From: Methylobacterium radiotolerans JCM 2831
GTDB taxonomy: Bacteria > Pseudomonadota > Alphaproteobacteria > Rhizobiales > Beijerinckiaceae
Direction of reading: 5' to 3'
NCBI RefSeq assembly: GCF_000019725.1
Contig: NC_010505.1
Coordinates: 1,662,001 to 1,726,000 of the forward strand
Length of the DNA stretch: 64,000 nucleotides
The notes below the pieces were generated by a model. It ran no database searches, had not been told where the DNA came from, and was given only the letters and a program-made list of their open reading frames with translations. Below, piece after piece: positions 30,991 through 44,908 of this stretch (the stretch's first letter is position 1; each line of letters begins with the position of its first letter). The translations under genes and the position numbers were made by a program.

Positions 30991-33900
30991 TCAGATGCTC
31001 CGGGCTCGTGTCCGTCCGTGTCCAGAATGGTGAGAACCCCACGGGCGGGGATTTCGATCCAGTCCGGCCGGTTGTTGGCCTCGTAGTCGACCTCGTAGAG
31101 GGCCTTGGTCAGCAGGCAGAGGCGCAGCAGCCGGGCCCTGGAATCCGCGTCGGTCACCGCCGCCCGGGAGCCCTCGACCGCGGTCTCGTAGCCCGCCAGG
31201 AACGCCGCCTCGATCATGCCGCGCCACGCGGTCGCCGCGTCCCGCGCCCGCTCCTCGGAGTCGGCGAACCGCGCGGTGATCTCCCGGATCACCGTCTCGG
31301 CGCCGTACGCGAAGGAGCGCATCAGCCCGGCGACGTCCCGCAGGGGCATCGACTTGGCCCGGCGCTCGTCGGCCGGGCGCGAGGGCTCGCCCTCGAAGTC
31401 GACGATGATCAGGTCGTTCTCGGCGACCAGCACCTGGCCCAGGTGGTAGTCGCCGTGGATGCGGGTCTTGTGGGCGCCCCGGACCGGCGCGGCGGTGAGC
31501 GACCCGATCAGCGCCTCGACCTCGCCCCGGCGCCGGCCGAGCTCCGCGCAGGCCGGCTTGCCGGCGTCGAGGCCCCGGTCGGCGAGGCCCTTGAGCGCCC
31601 GGAAGGCGCGCTCGGCCTGGTGGCGGGCGTCGCGCGCCAGCACGGCGAGGTCGTCCCCGGTGAACGGCTCGGCCGCGAAGGCCGGGTCGTCGGTCTCGAT
31701 GGCGAGCGCCGCGTGCAGCTCGGCGGTGCGCCGGCCCAGCAGGTCGGCCCAGGGCCGGTGGGCCTGGAACGCCTCCTCGGGGGTCGCGGCCTCGCTCTCC
31801 GGGGTCAGCACCACGGTCTCGAAGTCCCGGCGCAGGCCCTCCAGCATCAGGGTCCAGGCGTCGCCCTGGTTCATGACGAACTTCTGCAGGACCGCGAGGG
31901 CCGTGCGGGTGCCGTCCTCGGCGACATGCTCCAGGGTGCCGAGCAGGGCCGGGGTGTTGGAGAAGCCCGCCTGCTCGGTGAGGAAGCGCCCGACCTCGAT
32001 CTCGGGGTGCAGGCCTGGCTGCAGGCGGCGCAGCAGCTTGAGCATCATCTTCGAGCCGATGGCGATCGAGGTGTTGCTCTGCTCGCCCGAGAGCCGGCGG
32101 ATGTCGGCCACGTCGACCGTGACGTCCGGGTCGAAGGCCGAGGTGACGGCGAAGACGAGTCGCCCGGTCTCCGTGGGGATCTCGCGGGCCTGCCGCATGT
32201 CGTCGATCAGGCAGGCGGCGAAGTCGTTGGAGCCGGCCGCGCCGTAGAGCAGGCCGGTGCGCGGTCCCCGGCGCACCCGCGCCACCGCGAAGGGCATGAG
32301 GGTCTCGTCCTCGCGGCCCTCCTCGACGCCCACGGGCACGAAGTATTCCTGGGTCTCGCCGCTGGCGAGCTGCACCTGCAGCCGCGGCAGCAGGAAGCGC
32401 GCGCTGCCGTCGACGTCCTTCAGGGCGGCGCAGTCGACGACCTTCGTGGCCTTGATCCGCGAGCCCTTGGCGCCGAACCAGCGCCGGCTCGTCAGGAACG
32501 GCGGCACCACGGTGCGCTCGAAGGCGACGCGCTCGCGCCCGCTCATCAGGGTCTCGATCCCGCCGGTGAGCACCAGGGTGAACAGCTCCGGCGGCTCCTG
32601 CTGCGGGCCGACCACCCCGGAGCGCGCGGCGCTCAAGCTGAACCAGTAGAAGCCGTAGGACGGCAGGGTCAGCAGGTAGGGCAGGTCGCCGATCGGCGGG
32701 AACTCGGTGCCGCCGGTGAGCTCGATCGGCACCGCGGTGCGCAGTTCCGACAGGTCGAGCTGCACCGCCTGCGGCGCCCGCGACAGGTTCGCCACGCACA
32801 GGATCCGCTCGTCCTCGTGCTCGCGGATCCAGGCCAGGACCTTGCGGTTCGACGGGTACAGGAACTGGATCGTGCCGCGTCCCAGCGCGACGCTGTTGTT
32901 GCGGATCGCGATCATGCGCCGCGTCCAGTTCAGGAGGCTCGTCTGGGCCTGGGTCTGCGCCTCGACGTTGATGGCGTCGAAGCCGTAGATCGGGTCTTGG
33001 ATCGCCGGCAGGAACAGCTTCTGCGGGTTCGCCCGGGAGAAGCCGCCGTTGCGGTCGGGGCTCCACTGCATCGGCGTGCGCACGCCGTCGCGGTCGCCGA
33101 GATAGATGTTGTCGCCCATGCCGACCTCGTCGCCGTAGTAGAGCACCGGCGTGCCGGGCATCGACAGGACGAGGGACTTCATCAATTCGATCTTGCGCCG
33201 GTCGTTCTCGAGGAGCGGCGCGAGGCGGCGGCGGATGCCGAGGTTGATCCGGGCCCGCCGCTCGGCGGCGTAGAACGACCAGAGGTAGTCACGCTCCTCG
33301 GCCGTGACCATCTCGAGCGTCAGCTCGTCGTGGTTGCGCAGGAAGATGGCCCACTGGCAGCCCTCGGGGATCTCCGGGGTCTGGCGCATGATGTCGGTGA
33401 TCGGGTGCCGGTCCTCCCGGGCGATCGCCATGTACATCCGCGGCATCAGCGGGAAGTGGAACGCCATGTGGCACTCGTCGCCGTCGCCGAAGTACTGGGC
33501 GGTCTCCTCCGGCCACTGGTTGGCCTCGGCGAGCAGCATCCGGTCCGGATACTCGGCGTCCAGCGCGGCGCGGATCTTCTTGATGACCTCGTGGGTCTCG
33601 GCGAGGTTCTCGCAGTTCGTGCCGTCGCGCTCGATCAGGTAGGGGATCGCGTCGAGCCGCAGCCCGTCGACGCCCATGTCGAGCCAGTAGCGCATCACCT
33701 CGATCACGGCCTCCAGCACGGCCGGGTTGTCGAAGTTCAGGTCCGGCTGGTGGCTGTAGAACCGGTGCCAGAAATACTGCTTGGCGACCGGGTCCCAGGT
33801 CCAGTTCGACGCCTCGGTGTCGAGGAAGATGATGCGTGTGTCCTTGTACGGCTCGTCGGTGTCCGACCAGACGTAGAAGTTGCGCTCCGGCGAGCCGGGC

Positions 33901-34265
33901 GGCGCCTCGCGGGCGGCCTGGAACCAGGGATGCTGGTCGCTGGTGTGGTTGATGACGAGCTCGGTGATGACCCGCAGGCCGCGCTCGTGCGCCGCCTCCA
34001 CGAAGGCCTTGAAGTCCTCCATGGTCCCGTAGGACGGGTTGATGTCCCGGTAATCGGCGATGTCGTAGCCGTCGTCGCGCAGGGGCGAGGGGTAGAACGG
34101 CATCAGCCAGATCGCCGTGACGCCGAGGTCGCGCACGTAGTCGAGGCGCTGGGTCAGGCCCACGAAATCCCCGATCCCGTCGTTGTTCGAGTCGAAGAAC
34201 GACTTGACGTGGATCTGGTAGATGATGGCGTCACGGTACCATTGCGGGTCGCTGCGATCGATCAT
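30987..34265 (-). CDS. treS: Trehalose synthase-maltokinase fusion (TreS-Mak/Pep2)
   Basis: A 1092-residue bifunctional protein. Residues 1 to about 545 are TreS, which interconverts trehalose and maltose: nucleophile Asp in [20 protein letters not shown], Glu in [11 protein letters not shown] and Asp in [12 protein letters not shown]. Residues about 560-1092 are a maltokinase with a kinase-like fold: [19 protein letters not shown], catalytic [12 protein letters not shown] and [13 protein letters not shown]. Together they turn trehalose into maltose-1-phosphate, the donor for GlgE, whose gene is directly upstream. All key residues are visible. It overlaps glgB by ATGA. Such fusions are widespread in bacteria that use the GlgE pathway. 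Confidence 0.96.
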   Translation of the reverse strand: MIDRSDPQWYRDAIIYQIHVKSFFDSNNDGIGDFVGLTQRLDYVRDLGVTAIWLMPFYPSPLRDDGYDIADYRDINPSYGTMEDFKAFVEAAHERGLRVITELVINHTSDQHPWFQAAREAPPGSPERNFYVWSDTDEPYKDTRIIFLDTEASNWTWDPVAKQYFWHRFYSHQPDLNFDNPAVLEAVIEVMRYWLDMGVDGLRLDAIPYLIERDGTNCENLAETHEVIKKIRAALDAEYPDRMLLAEANQWPEETAQYFGDGDECHMAFHFPLMPRMYMAIAREDRHPITDIMRQTPEIPEGCQWAIFLRNHDELTLEMVTAEERDYLWSFYAAERRARINLGIRRRLAPLLENDRRKIELMKSLVLSMPGTPVLYYGDEVGMGDNIYLGDRDGVRTPMQWSPDRNGGFSRANPQKLFLPAIQDPIYGFDAINVEAQTQAQTSLLNWTRRMIAIRNNSVALGRGTIQFLYPSNRKVLAWIREHEDERILCVANLSRAPQAVQLDLSELRTAVPIELTGGTEFPPIGDLPYLLTLPSYGFYWFSLSAARSGVVGPQQEPPELFTLVLTGGIETLMSGRERVAFERTVVPPFLTSRRWFGAKGSRIKATKVVDCAALKDVDGSARFLLPRLQVQLASGETQEYFVPVGVEEGREDETLMPFAVARVRRGPRTGLLYGAAGSNDFAACLIDDMRQAREIPTETGRLVFAVTSAFDPDVTVDVADIRRLSGEQSNTSIAIGSKMMLKLLRRLQPGLHPEIEVGRFLTEQAGFSNTPALLGTLEHVAEDGTRTALAVLQKFVMNQGDAWTLMLEGLRRDFETVVLTPESEAATPEEAFQAHRPWADLLGRRTAELHAALAIETDDPAFAAEPFTGDDLAVLARDARHQAERAFRALKGLADRGLDAGKPACAELGRRRGEVEALIGSLTAAPVRGAHKTRIHGDYHLGQVLVAENDLIIVDFEGEPSRPADERRAKSMPLRDVAGLMRSFAYGAETVIREITARFADSEERARDAATAWRGMIEAAFLAGYETAVEGSRAAVTDADSRARLLRLCLLTKALYEVDYEANNRPDWIEIPARGVLTILDTDGHEPGASE

Positions 34266-34429
34266 CGCGTCGCTGCCTCATCGGTCGGATCGGACGGGAC
34301 CGGCGCGGTGACCGGCCGGGGAGCGGGCGGGGGGCCGCCGCGCGGGTGCGGGGGGTGGCGACGGGCAGGCCCGCCGCCGGATTCAACGGCCATGGCCGCG
34401 TGCCGGAGGGTCGAGTGCCACGGGCGGCC

Positions 34430-37810
<3,381 letters not shown>

Positions 37811-37946
37811 GCTGCCTCTCGGCTCCCGTTCCCAGTGTCGTAACGCCCGAACCGCGCGGGCGTGCCTCGCGATCCGGTCCGACGTGTCTCAGCAGACGCG
37901 CGTGACAAGGCCGCGGCGGCGGCATCGAATGAACTGCCCGGAGCGC

Positions 37947-38041
37947 CCCCGTCTCTGCGAGCGCAGCGCAGAGATCCAGCAGCGCCACGTCCGCGAACGT
38001 CGCGCTGCCCTGGGTCGCGTCGCTGCGCGCGCGACGACGGC
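37947..38041. repeat. REP-like long imperfect hairpin
   Basis: The left part (CCGTCTCTGCGAGCGCAGCG from 37949) and the right part read backwards (CCGTCGTCGCGCGCGCAGCG from 38041) are imperfect reverse complements over about 40 bases. They share a central CCAG-CAGCGC-ACGT pattern. This is the layout of the dispersed CGTC-ATTGCGAGCG extragenic palindromes of alphaproteobacteria. It fills most of the 235-bp gap between malQ-treY and glgE, and might attenuate transcription or protect the message there. Confidence 0.55.
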
Positions 38042-38045
38042 GCGG

Positions 38046-41000
38046 TCACGGTTCCCGCCGCAGCACCGCGTAGGGCAGGTCGCGCAGGAGGATCCCGAGA
38101 TCGGCCCCCTCCCCCTCGACCACCCGTCCCGAGGCGAGGTCCCGCCAGCGGCTGCCGGCCCCGAGATCGACCCGGGTGCCCGCGAAGGCCTCGCCCGACC
38201 AGACGGCCTCCCCGACGGAGCCCGCCACCAGCCGCGGCACCGCCACGAACAGGTCGCCGCCTTCCTGGACGGGATCGGTCCGCCGGTAGGCGATGACGTG
38301 GTCGGCCCGTGCGCCGGTCGCCGCGACGGGCTCGTAGGCGGCGCTCGCGTAGAAGTCCGGGCGCTCGGCCCGCTCGGCGAGCAGCCGCGTCAGCGTCGCC
38401 TGCTTGACCCGCCCGTCCGGCCAGTGGCCCAGCAGCTCGGCGGGCGCCCCACCCTCTTCCAGCATCCGCTCCAGGGCCGGGTAGTCCACCGGGCGGCGGT
38501 TGTCGGGATCGACGAAGGAGAAGTCCCAGATCTCCGTGCCCTGGTAGGTGTCGGGCAGGCCCGGCAGGGTGCATTTCAGGACCGTCCGGCCGAGGCTCGC
38601 CAGCATGCCGAGATGGGCGAGCCGCCGGGCGAAGGGCCGGAGTTCCCGGAGGAAATCCGAGCCGGGGGCGATCAGCGCCGTGAACAGCTTCTTGACCGCG
38701 CCCTCGTAGACCGCGTCGACGTTGACCCAGCTCGACCGGCGCTTGCCCTCGCGCATGGCCTTCTCGCCGTAGGCGATCAGCCGATTGCGGAAATCCTCGA
38801 TCGCGCCTGCCTCGTCCCGCTCCAGCAGCTCCAGGGGCCAGGCGCCGAGGATGGCTTGAAGGAACATCCACTGGTCGTTGGCGTCGGGGGCCGGCTCGCC
38901 GTCGATCCGGGCGAGGTGCGGGCCGGCGACCCGCTGCCACAGGTCCCAGGCCTTGGCCCATTCCTCGGGGATCTCCGAAAGGGCGAGCAGCCGGGTGCGG
39001 GCATCCTCGCCGCGCTTGGTGTCGTGGGTCGCCGTGGTGATCATGGCGTTCGGCCAGTCCCGGGCGCGGGCGACCTGCAGATCGTGGAAATGCTCCGCGT
39101 CGATCCCGTACTCGCCCGGATCGCCGCCGACCTCGTTGAGGCCGAGCAGACAGGCGTACCGGTAGAACAGCGTGTCCTCCAGGCTCTTGGCCATGACCGG
39201 GCCGGTGAGCTGCTGGAACCGGCGGCGGAAGCGCAGCACCACCCGCGGGTCCGGCCGGCCGGGTCCCGCCGTCTCGATCCGCCCGAGCAGGACCTCGGCG
39301 GCGAAATCGTGGACCGAGCGGTCGGGCAGGCTCGACCAGCGCTTGGCCTTCGCGACGGCGCCCTCGATCAGGCGCACGTCCTCGGGCTCGACCTCGCCCT
39401 CCTCCAGATCCGGCGGCAGGTAGCTCCGGTAGGTCGGGAAGCGCGCGATGATCTCGATCAGCGCCCGGCGCAGGGCGTTGACGGTGAAGTCGCGGGTGCG
39501 CCGGTCGGCGTCGGCGACCTCCTTGAGGTCGGTGGTCAGCACCTCCAGCTCGCTGGCGAAGCTGATCTCGAGGATCTCGGCCTTGGCGGCGCGGAGCTGG
39601 AAGCCGTAGGGCTCGTCGAAGCCCGTGGCCCAGGTGTAGAGCCGCTCGATCTTCGCGCGCTTTCCCTTGTCGACCAGGATCCCGTCGAGCTGGTTGAGCA
39701 CGTCGTAGCCCGTGGTCCCGGCCACCGGCCAGGGCCGCAGCCGCTCCCCCGGCTCCAGGATCTTCTCCACCACCACGTAGAAGCCGGGGCCGACCGCCGC
39801 CTGCAGCGCCCGCGCGTAGCCCAGCGGGTCGGCGAGGCCGTCGATGTGGTCGATGCGCAGCCCGTCGATCCGGCCCTCGCGGACGTGCCGGAACACGGTC
39901 TCGTGGGAGCGGTGGAAGATGTCGGACAGCTCGACCCGCAGGCCGGCGAGCGAGTTCACGTCGAAGAAGCGGCGGTAGTTGATGTCGCTCGAGGCCACCC
40001 GCCAGTGGGCGAGCCGGTAGGCCTGGGCCTCCAAGAGCCGGTGCAGCGGCCCGAAGCTGTCCGGGCGGCCCTTGAAGCCGTTGAGCAGCGCCAGGGTGCT
40101 GGCGGTGGCCTCCTGGATCAGCGGCGACACGCCGTAGATCTCGGCGAGCCGGCGCTTCAGCCCCTCGGCCTCCTCGGGGAAGGTCTTGCGGCGGGTCTCG
40201 TCGGTGTCGATCGCCATGGCCCGCAGCCGCTCGGAGATGGCGAGCAGCTCCGCGGTGGTGTCGTCGTCCACGGCCCCGATGGCGGCGATCACCCGGTTGA
40301 GGATGGTCGGGTAGCTCAAGGGGCGGATCGGCAGCTGGTGCTCGTAGTGCCAGACGCTGAAGGCGCCCTTGTCGGGGTCGAACCTCAGCTCCAGCGTGCC
40401 CTTCTCCAGGGCCTCGCCGTAGCGGTCGCCGAGGAACGGGATCACGAGGTTGCGCCCGGCGCCGAGCCGCTGCCAGTCGATGTCGAAGGCGTCGGCGAAG
40501 GGCGACAGGGAGCCCCACTCGAGCACCGACAGCCACCACGGATTGTCGGACCCGCCGACGCCCATGTGGTTCGGGACGATGTCGAGCAGCAGCTTCATCC
40601 CGTGGGCGTGGAGCGTCTCGGAGAGCGCGATGAAGCCCTCCTCGCCGCCGAGTTCCGGGTTGATCGCGCCGTGGTCGACGATGTCGTAGCCGTGGGTCGA
40701 GCCGGGCCGCGCCTTCTGGAGCGGCGAGGCGTAGACGTGGCTGATCCCGAGCCGGTGCAGGTACGGGATGATCTTCCCCGCATCCGCGAAGGTGAAGTCC
40801 TTGTGGAACTGCAGCCGGTAGGTCGCGCGCGGCGGCGGCGCGGCGAGCCGCGCGGCGCCCGAGCGCGGGCCCCGTGCCTCGGCCGAGAGGGCGGCCGCGA
40901 GCTTCGCCAGCGGCCCGCCGGGGGCGGCGATGTCGGCCAGGTCCCGGTCGAGCTTGCGCCGCCAGTTCGGGTAGCCCTCGGTCGAGCCCGGGACGTTGGC

Positions 41001-42947
41001 CTGGGCGAGTTCCGAGACCACGTCCTCGTACTGGACGGCCGTGAGCATCGCGGGGGCCCGGGCGAGATAGCGGGCGGCGGCCTCGAAGGGCGCGGCGTCC
41101 GGGGGCTCGGCGGAGGGGATGAGCTGCTCGGCCGCCAGCGCCTCGGCGAGGCGGCGGCGCTCCACCACCCGCTCGCCCCGCTCGGCCTCGGCCCGCTCCT
41201 GGTCGTAGAGACCCAGCGACTGGCGGGTGTCGGTGTCGACCCCGCGCCACCAACCGACGAAGGTCGGCAGGTCGTGGGTGGTGATGGCGGTGAGCGCGTC
41301 GCGCGGGTAGGCCGCGGGCGGCTTGAACCGTCCGTCGCCCTCGCGCTCGAAGGCGAGGATCCGGTAGCTGAGCACCCCGGCCCGCATCAGCGCGTCGGAG
41401 AAGCCCTCCGGGGCGGTTCCGAGATCCTCCGCGATGACGAGGCACTTGTTGCGGTGGCTCTCCAGCCGCAGCACCGCCAGCATCGGCTCGAACGGCATCG
41501 CCACGTAGGCGCCGGCCTGGGCGCCGGCGCCCAGCGGGATCAGGAACAGCCGGGCGAGCTGGAAGGCGTGGTCGATTCGGATCGCGCCGGCGTGGCGCAT
41601 GTTGGCCTGCACCAGGGCCCGGAAGGCCGCGAGCCCGTCGCGCTCCATCGCCAGCGGGTCGAAGGCTGGCAGGCCCCAGTTCTGGCCCTTCGGCGCCAAC
41701 AGGTCCGGCGGCGCGCCGATCGAGACCCTGTCGGCGAAGCGCTCGGGATGCGACCAGATCTCGGAGCCGCCCCGGTCGGCGCCGACCGCGAGGTCGCGGT
41801 AGAGCCCGACCCGCATGCCGGCGCCGAGCGCCGCCGCGGAGGCCTCGGCGAGCTGCCGGTCGGCGAGGTACTGCAGCCACGCGTGGTAGCCGACGAGGTC
41901 CGCGTTCTCCGCCGCGAAGGCCCGCACCGCGTCCGTGCCGGCCCGGCGATAATCCTCCGGCCAGTCGCCCAGCCAGTGGGCGCCCCGCTGCCGGAAATGC
42001 TCGGACAGCGCCTCGAACAGGGCGTGCGATTCGAGATCCTCGCCGCCCTCCTGGCGGAACTGCTCGAAGCCCGCATCGGTGCCGGCGCGGGCCGGCGACT
42101 CGGCCCAGAGCGCCCGGAGCACCGGGTCGAGCACGTCGTGGACGCCCTGGTGGTCGACGAGGGCCGCCTCGCGCAAGGCCGTGATCGCGTCCGCGCGCTC
42201 GGCGAGCAGCGCCTCGGCCCGGGACCCGGCGAGGCCCGGCAGGCTGCGCGGGGCGATGAACAGCGTCTCCAGGAACAGGCGCGAGGAGGGCGAGTAGGGC
42301 GAGATCTTGGTCCGGTCGGAGCCGAACAGGGCGTGGACCGGGCTCAAGCCCAGGAAGGCCGCCCCGCGCAGGGCGGCCTCGCGGGCGGCCTCGCCGGCAT
42401 CCGCGTAGGTGCCGATGCCGATATTGGTCGCCGAGCGCAGGCCGTAGAGCTGGGCGGCCAGACCCCAGTCGGAGGCCCCCTCCTCCGTGTAGGGGCGCGG
42501 GCGCCAGCAGCGCTGGGGTGCGGCGATCACCCAGGATTCGGTGCGGGTCGGCCCGGCCTGCACGATGAGGCGGTGGTAGCCCGGCGTCAGCGGCGGCAGC
42601 TCGAAGCTCGGCTCCGACCCCTGCGGGTTGGCGCGTCCCTCGCGGGCGGTGCCGCGCTCGTCCACGAGACGCCAGACCAGCGTGTGCGGCGCGCCGTTCT
42701 GCGGCCGCACCGGGACGCGGGCGGCCCGGCGGGCCTCCACGGGCAGGAGCGGCGGGATCAGGCCGCGGCGCAGGCGCTCGACCTCGGCCAGGCTCCCGGC
42801 GATCGCGGCCTCGTCCTCCACCGCGAAGCCCAGCGCGGCGAGCAGGCCGCGGCGCACCTCGAGCGGCGTCTCGACGGGCTTGCCGAAGGCGTCGGTGTAG
42901 CCGGCGGCGACGCCGACGAGGTCGGCCAGCTGTTCCAGGGCGCTCAC
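38046..42947 (-). CDS. malQ-treY: MalQ-TreY fusion: 4-alpha-glucanotransferase + maltooligosyltrehalose synthase
   Basis: A 1633-residue fusion. Residues 1 to about 700 are amylomaltase (GH77): FLGLSPVHALFG, nucleophile Asp in AIRIDHAFQLARLF, acid/base Glu in CLVIAEDLGTAPEG and Asp in TTHDLPTFVGWW. Residues about 735-1633 are TreY (GH13_26): ATYRLQFHKDFTFADA, KLLLDIVPNHMG, DGLRIDHIDGLADP, YVVVEKILEPGE and TATHDTKRGEDAR. MalQ reshuffles maltodextrins to lengths TreY can use, and TreY turns the reducing-end bond into trehalosyl form for TreZ. The GTG start overlaps the treZ TGA (GTGA), coupling the enzymes. Both active sites look intact. Confidence 0.95.
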   Translation of the reverse strand: MSALEQLADLVGVAAGYTDAFGKPVETPLEVRRGLLAALGFAVEDEAAIAGSLAEVERLRRGLIPPLLPVEARRAARVPVRPQNGAPHTLVWRLVDERGTAREGRANPQGSEPSFELPPLTPGYHRLIVQAGPTRTESWVIAAPQRCWRPRPYTEEGASDWGLAAQLYGLRSATNIGIGTYADAGEAAREAALRGAAFLGLSPVHALFGSDRTKISPYSPSSRLFLETLFIAPRSLPGLAGSRAEALLAERADAITALREAALVDHQGVHDVLDPVLRALWAESPARAGTDAGFEQFRQEGGEDLESHALFEALSEHFRQRGAHWLGDWPEDYRRAGTDAVRAFAAENADLVGYHAWLQYLADRQLAEASAAALGAGMRVGLYRDLAVGADRGGSEIWSHPERFADRVSIGAPPDLLAPKGQNWGLPAFDPLAMERDGLAAFRALVQANMRHAGAIRIDHAFQLARLFLIPLGAGAQAGAYVAMPFEPMLAVLRLESHRNKCLVIAEDLGTAPEGFSDALMRAGVLSYRILAFEREGDGRFKPPAAYPRDALTAITTHDLPTFVGWWRGVDTDTRQSLGLYDQERAEAERGERVVERRRLAEALAAEQLIPSAEPPDAAPFEAAARYLARAPAMLTAVQYEDVVSELAQANVPGSTEGYPNWRRKLDRDLADIAAPGGPLAKLAAALSAEARGPRSGAARLAAPPPRATYRLQFHKDFTFADAGKIIPYLHRLGISHVYASPLQKARPGSTHGYDIVDHGAINPELGGEEGFIALSETLHAHGMKLLLDIVPNHMGVGGSDNPWWLSVLEWGSLSPFADAFDIDWQRLGAGRNLVIPFLGDRYGEALEKGTLELRFDPDKGAFSVWHYEHQLPIRPLSYPTILNRVIAAIGAVDDDTTAELLAISERLRAMAIDTDETRRKTFPEEAEGLKRRLAEIYGVSPLIQEATASTLALLNGFKGRPDSFGPLHRLLEAQAYRLAHWRVASSDINYRRFFDVNSLAGLRVELSDIFHRSHETVFRHVREGRIDGLRIDHIDGLADPLGYARALQAAVGPGFYVVVEKILEPGERLRPWPVAGTTGYDVLNQLDGILVDKGKRAKIERLYTWATGFDEPYGFQLRAAKAEILEISFASELEVLTTDLKEVADADRRTRDFTVNALRRALIEIIARFPTYRSYLPPDLEEGEVEPEDVRLIEGAVAKAKRWSSLPDRSVHDFAAEVLLGRIETAGPGRPDPRVVLRFRRRFQQLTGPVMAKSLEDTLFYRYACLLGLNEVGGDPGEYGIDAEHFHDLQVARARDWPNAMITTATHDTKRGEDARTRLLALSEIPEEWAKAWDLWQRVAGPHLARIDGEPAPDANDQWMFLQAILGAWPLELLERDEAGAIEDFRNRLIAYGEKAMREGKRRSSWVNVDAVYEGAVKKLFTALIAPGSDFLRELRPFARRLAHLGMLASLGRTVLKCTLPGLPDTYQGTEIWDFSFVDPDNRRPVDYPALERMLEEGGAPAELLGHWPDGRVKQATLTRLLAERAERPDFYASAAYEPVAATGARADHVIAYRRTDPVQEGGDLFVAVPRLVAGSVGEAVWSGEAFAGTRVDLGAGSRWRDLASGRVVEGEGADLGILLRDLPYAVLRREP

Positions 42948-44749
42948 GAGCGGGACTCCGTCAGGAACACGCCGGTCCAGGATGGGAGATCGCGTCCGGC
43001 GCCGTCCGGGGCATTGGTCCAGACCGGCTCGGCACCGCCCGGATCCAGCGCGAAGGGCTCGGTCCCGACATTGGCCACGAAGCGCAGGGTCCCGGCGCCG
43101 AAGCGCCACGTGCAGTCGACCACGTCCGGGCGCGGCAGGGTGGCGGCGGCGCCCTCGTAGCCGGACTTCGCCAGGGGCACGACCGCGTCGCGGCGCAGCC
43201 CCAGGAGCCGGGTCGTCTCGGCCAGCACCTCGCGGTGGGGCGAGCGTTCCCGCTCGGACCAGTCGAGCTTGGACGCCGCGAAGGTCTCGGCCTCGGTCGG
43301 GTCGGGGATCTTGGAGGTGTCGTCCGCGAACGCCGCGAAGCTCTTGAACTCCCGGCGGCGGCCGTCGCGCACCGCCTTGTTCAGGTCCGCGTCGGGCGCG
43401 AAGTCGACGAAGAACAGGAACGGCGCCGAGGCCGACCATTCCTCGCCCATCCAGAGCATCGGGATCTGCGGCGCCAGCAGGAGCCCGGCCCGGGCGAGGT
43501 CGAGTTTCCGGGGATCGGCCAGGTGGTTGAGCCGCTCGCCGAGCGCCCGGTTGCCGACCTGATCGTGGTTCTGGAGGAAGGTCACGAAGGCGGAGGGCGG
43601 CAGGTGCCCGGAAGGCTCGCCCCGCGGGTGATTGTCGAGGGTCGGGAACGGCTCGCCCTGGTAGGCGAAGCCCTCGGCGAGGCAGCGGGCGAGGTGGGCG
43701 ACCGGTTTGTCGGCAAAGCTTTTATAGTAGCCGGCGTCCTCGCCCGTCAGCAGGACGTGCCAGCAATGGTGCAGGTCGTCGGCCCACTGGGCGTCGTGCA
43801 TCTTCGGGCGCCCGGCGGCGTCCCGCTCCAGCCAGCGGGCCTGGTTGGCCTCGTTCTCCAGCATCAGGTGGATCTGCCGGTCCGGGAAGGTCTTGCGGAC
43901 CGTCTCGCCGAGCTCGGCCAGGAAGTGGCGGGGCGAATCGTCGAGGATCGCGTGGACGGCGTCGAAGCGCAGGCCGTCGAAGCGGTACTCCTCCAGCCAG
44001 TACAGGGCGTTCTGGATGAAGAACTGCCGCACCGTGGCGCCGCTCTCCTTGCCGTCGAAGTTGATCCCCGCGCCCCACGGCGTCTGGTGCCGCTCGGTGA
44101 AGAAGGTCTTGGCGTAGGCGTGGAGGTAGTTCCCGGCCGGGCCGAAGTGGTTGTAGACCGCGTCGAGATAGACCATCAGCCCGAGACCGTGGGCGGCGTC
44201 GACCAGGCGCTTGAGATCGTCCGGGCGACCGTAGGCGCCGTCCGGCGCGTAGGGCTGGACGCCGTCGTAGCCCCAGTTGCGCGAGCCCTTGAAGTCGGCG
44301 AGCGGCAGCAATTCGATGGCGGTGACGCCGAGCGCCTTGAGGTCGGGCAGCCGGGCCTGCAGGCCGGCATAGGTGCCCTCCGGCGTCGCGGTGCCGACAT
44401 GGCACTCGTAGATCACCGCCTCCTCGAAGGGCCGCCCGGTCCAGCCCGCGTCGGACCACTCGAAGCTCCGCGGGTCGATCACCTCGCTGAGGCCCGAGAC
44501 GTCGTCCGGCTGGAAGCGCGAGGCGGGATCGGGGGCGACGAGGTCGCCGTCGATGCGGAAACCGTAGCGGGCGCCGGGCTTCACCCCGGGCAGGGCGGTG
44601 CGGCGCCAGCCGCCGCCGGATTCGGGCAGGGGGTGGTCGGCGCCGTCGACGACGAGGTCGACGCTCTCGGCGGTGGGCGCCCAGAGGGCGAAGCGGACGC
44701 CGCCCTCGACCATCTCGGCCCCGAATTCCATGCTGTGGGCGCGCCGCAT
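42944..44749 (-). CDS. treZ: Malto-oligosyltrehalose trehalohydrolase
   Basis: A 601-residue GH13_10 enzyme that releases trehalose from maltooligosyl-trehalose made by TreY. An N-terminal CBM48-like domain (VRFALWAPTAESVDLV) precedes the barrel: YLDAVYNHFGPAGNYL, nucleophile Asp in DGLRFDAVHAI, Glu in HLMLENEANQARWL and Asp in TFLQNHDQVGNRALGE. WNYD-like and FTERHQTPWGAGINFDG segments are typical TreZ. The ATG at 44749 (MRRAHSMEFGAEM) follows a GAGGA; a longer start at 44782 is possible. First gene of the leftward operon; it overlaps malQ-treY by GTGA. Confidence 0.95.
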   Translation of the reverse strand: MRRAHSMEFGAEMVEGGVRFALWAPTAESVDLVVDGADHPLPESGGGWRRTALPGVKPGARYGFRIDGDLVAPDPASRFQPDDVSGLSEVIDPRSFEWSDAGWTGRPFEEAVIYECHVGTATPEGTYAGLQARLPDLKALGVTAIELLPLADFKGSRNWGYDGVQPYAPDGAYGRPDDLKRLVDAAHGLGLMVYLDAVYNHFGPAGNYLHAYAKTFFTERHQTPWGAGINFDGKESGATVRQFFIQNALYWLEEYRFDGLRFDAVHAILDDSPRHFLAELGETVRKTFPDRQIHLMLENEANQARWLERDAAGRPKMHDAQWADDLHHCWHVLLTGEDAGYYKSFADKPVAHLARCLAEGFAYQGEPFPTLDNHPRGEPSGHLPPSAFVTFLQNHDQVGNRALGERLNHLADPRKLDLARAGLLLAPQIPMLWMGEEWSASAPFLFFVDFAPDADLNKAVRDGRRREFKSFAAFADDTSKIPDPTEAETFAASKLDWSERERSPHREVLAETTRLLGLRRDAVVPLAKSGYEGAAATLPRPDVVDCTWRFGAGTLRFVANVGTEPFALDPGGAEPVWTNAPDGAGRDLPSWTGVFLTESRS

Positions 44750-44908
44750 CGGGCCACCGTCCTCGTCATTGGCCGCGCGCACCGGGACGCAAGCGCGGCA
44801 GGATCATCTGTCGTGGGAGAAGGCCCCGGGCCCGATCCGGTTCCCGCAGCGCAGCTATGGCGGAGCGGCCGCGTGGCAATGGGGTGACGGCGGGGGGGAC
44901 GGCGGGGC

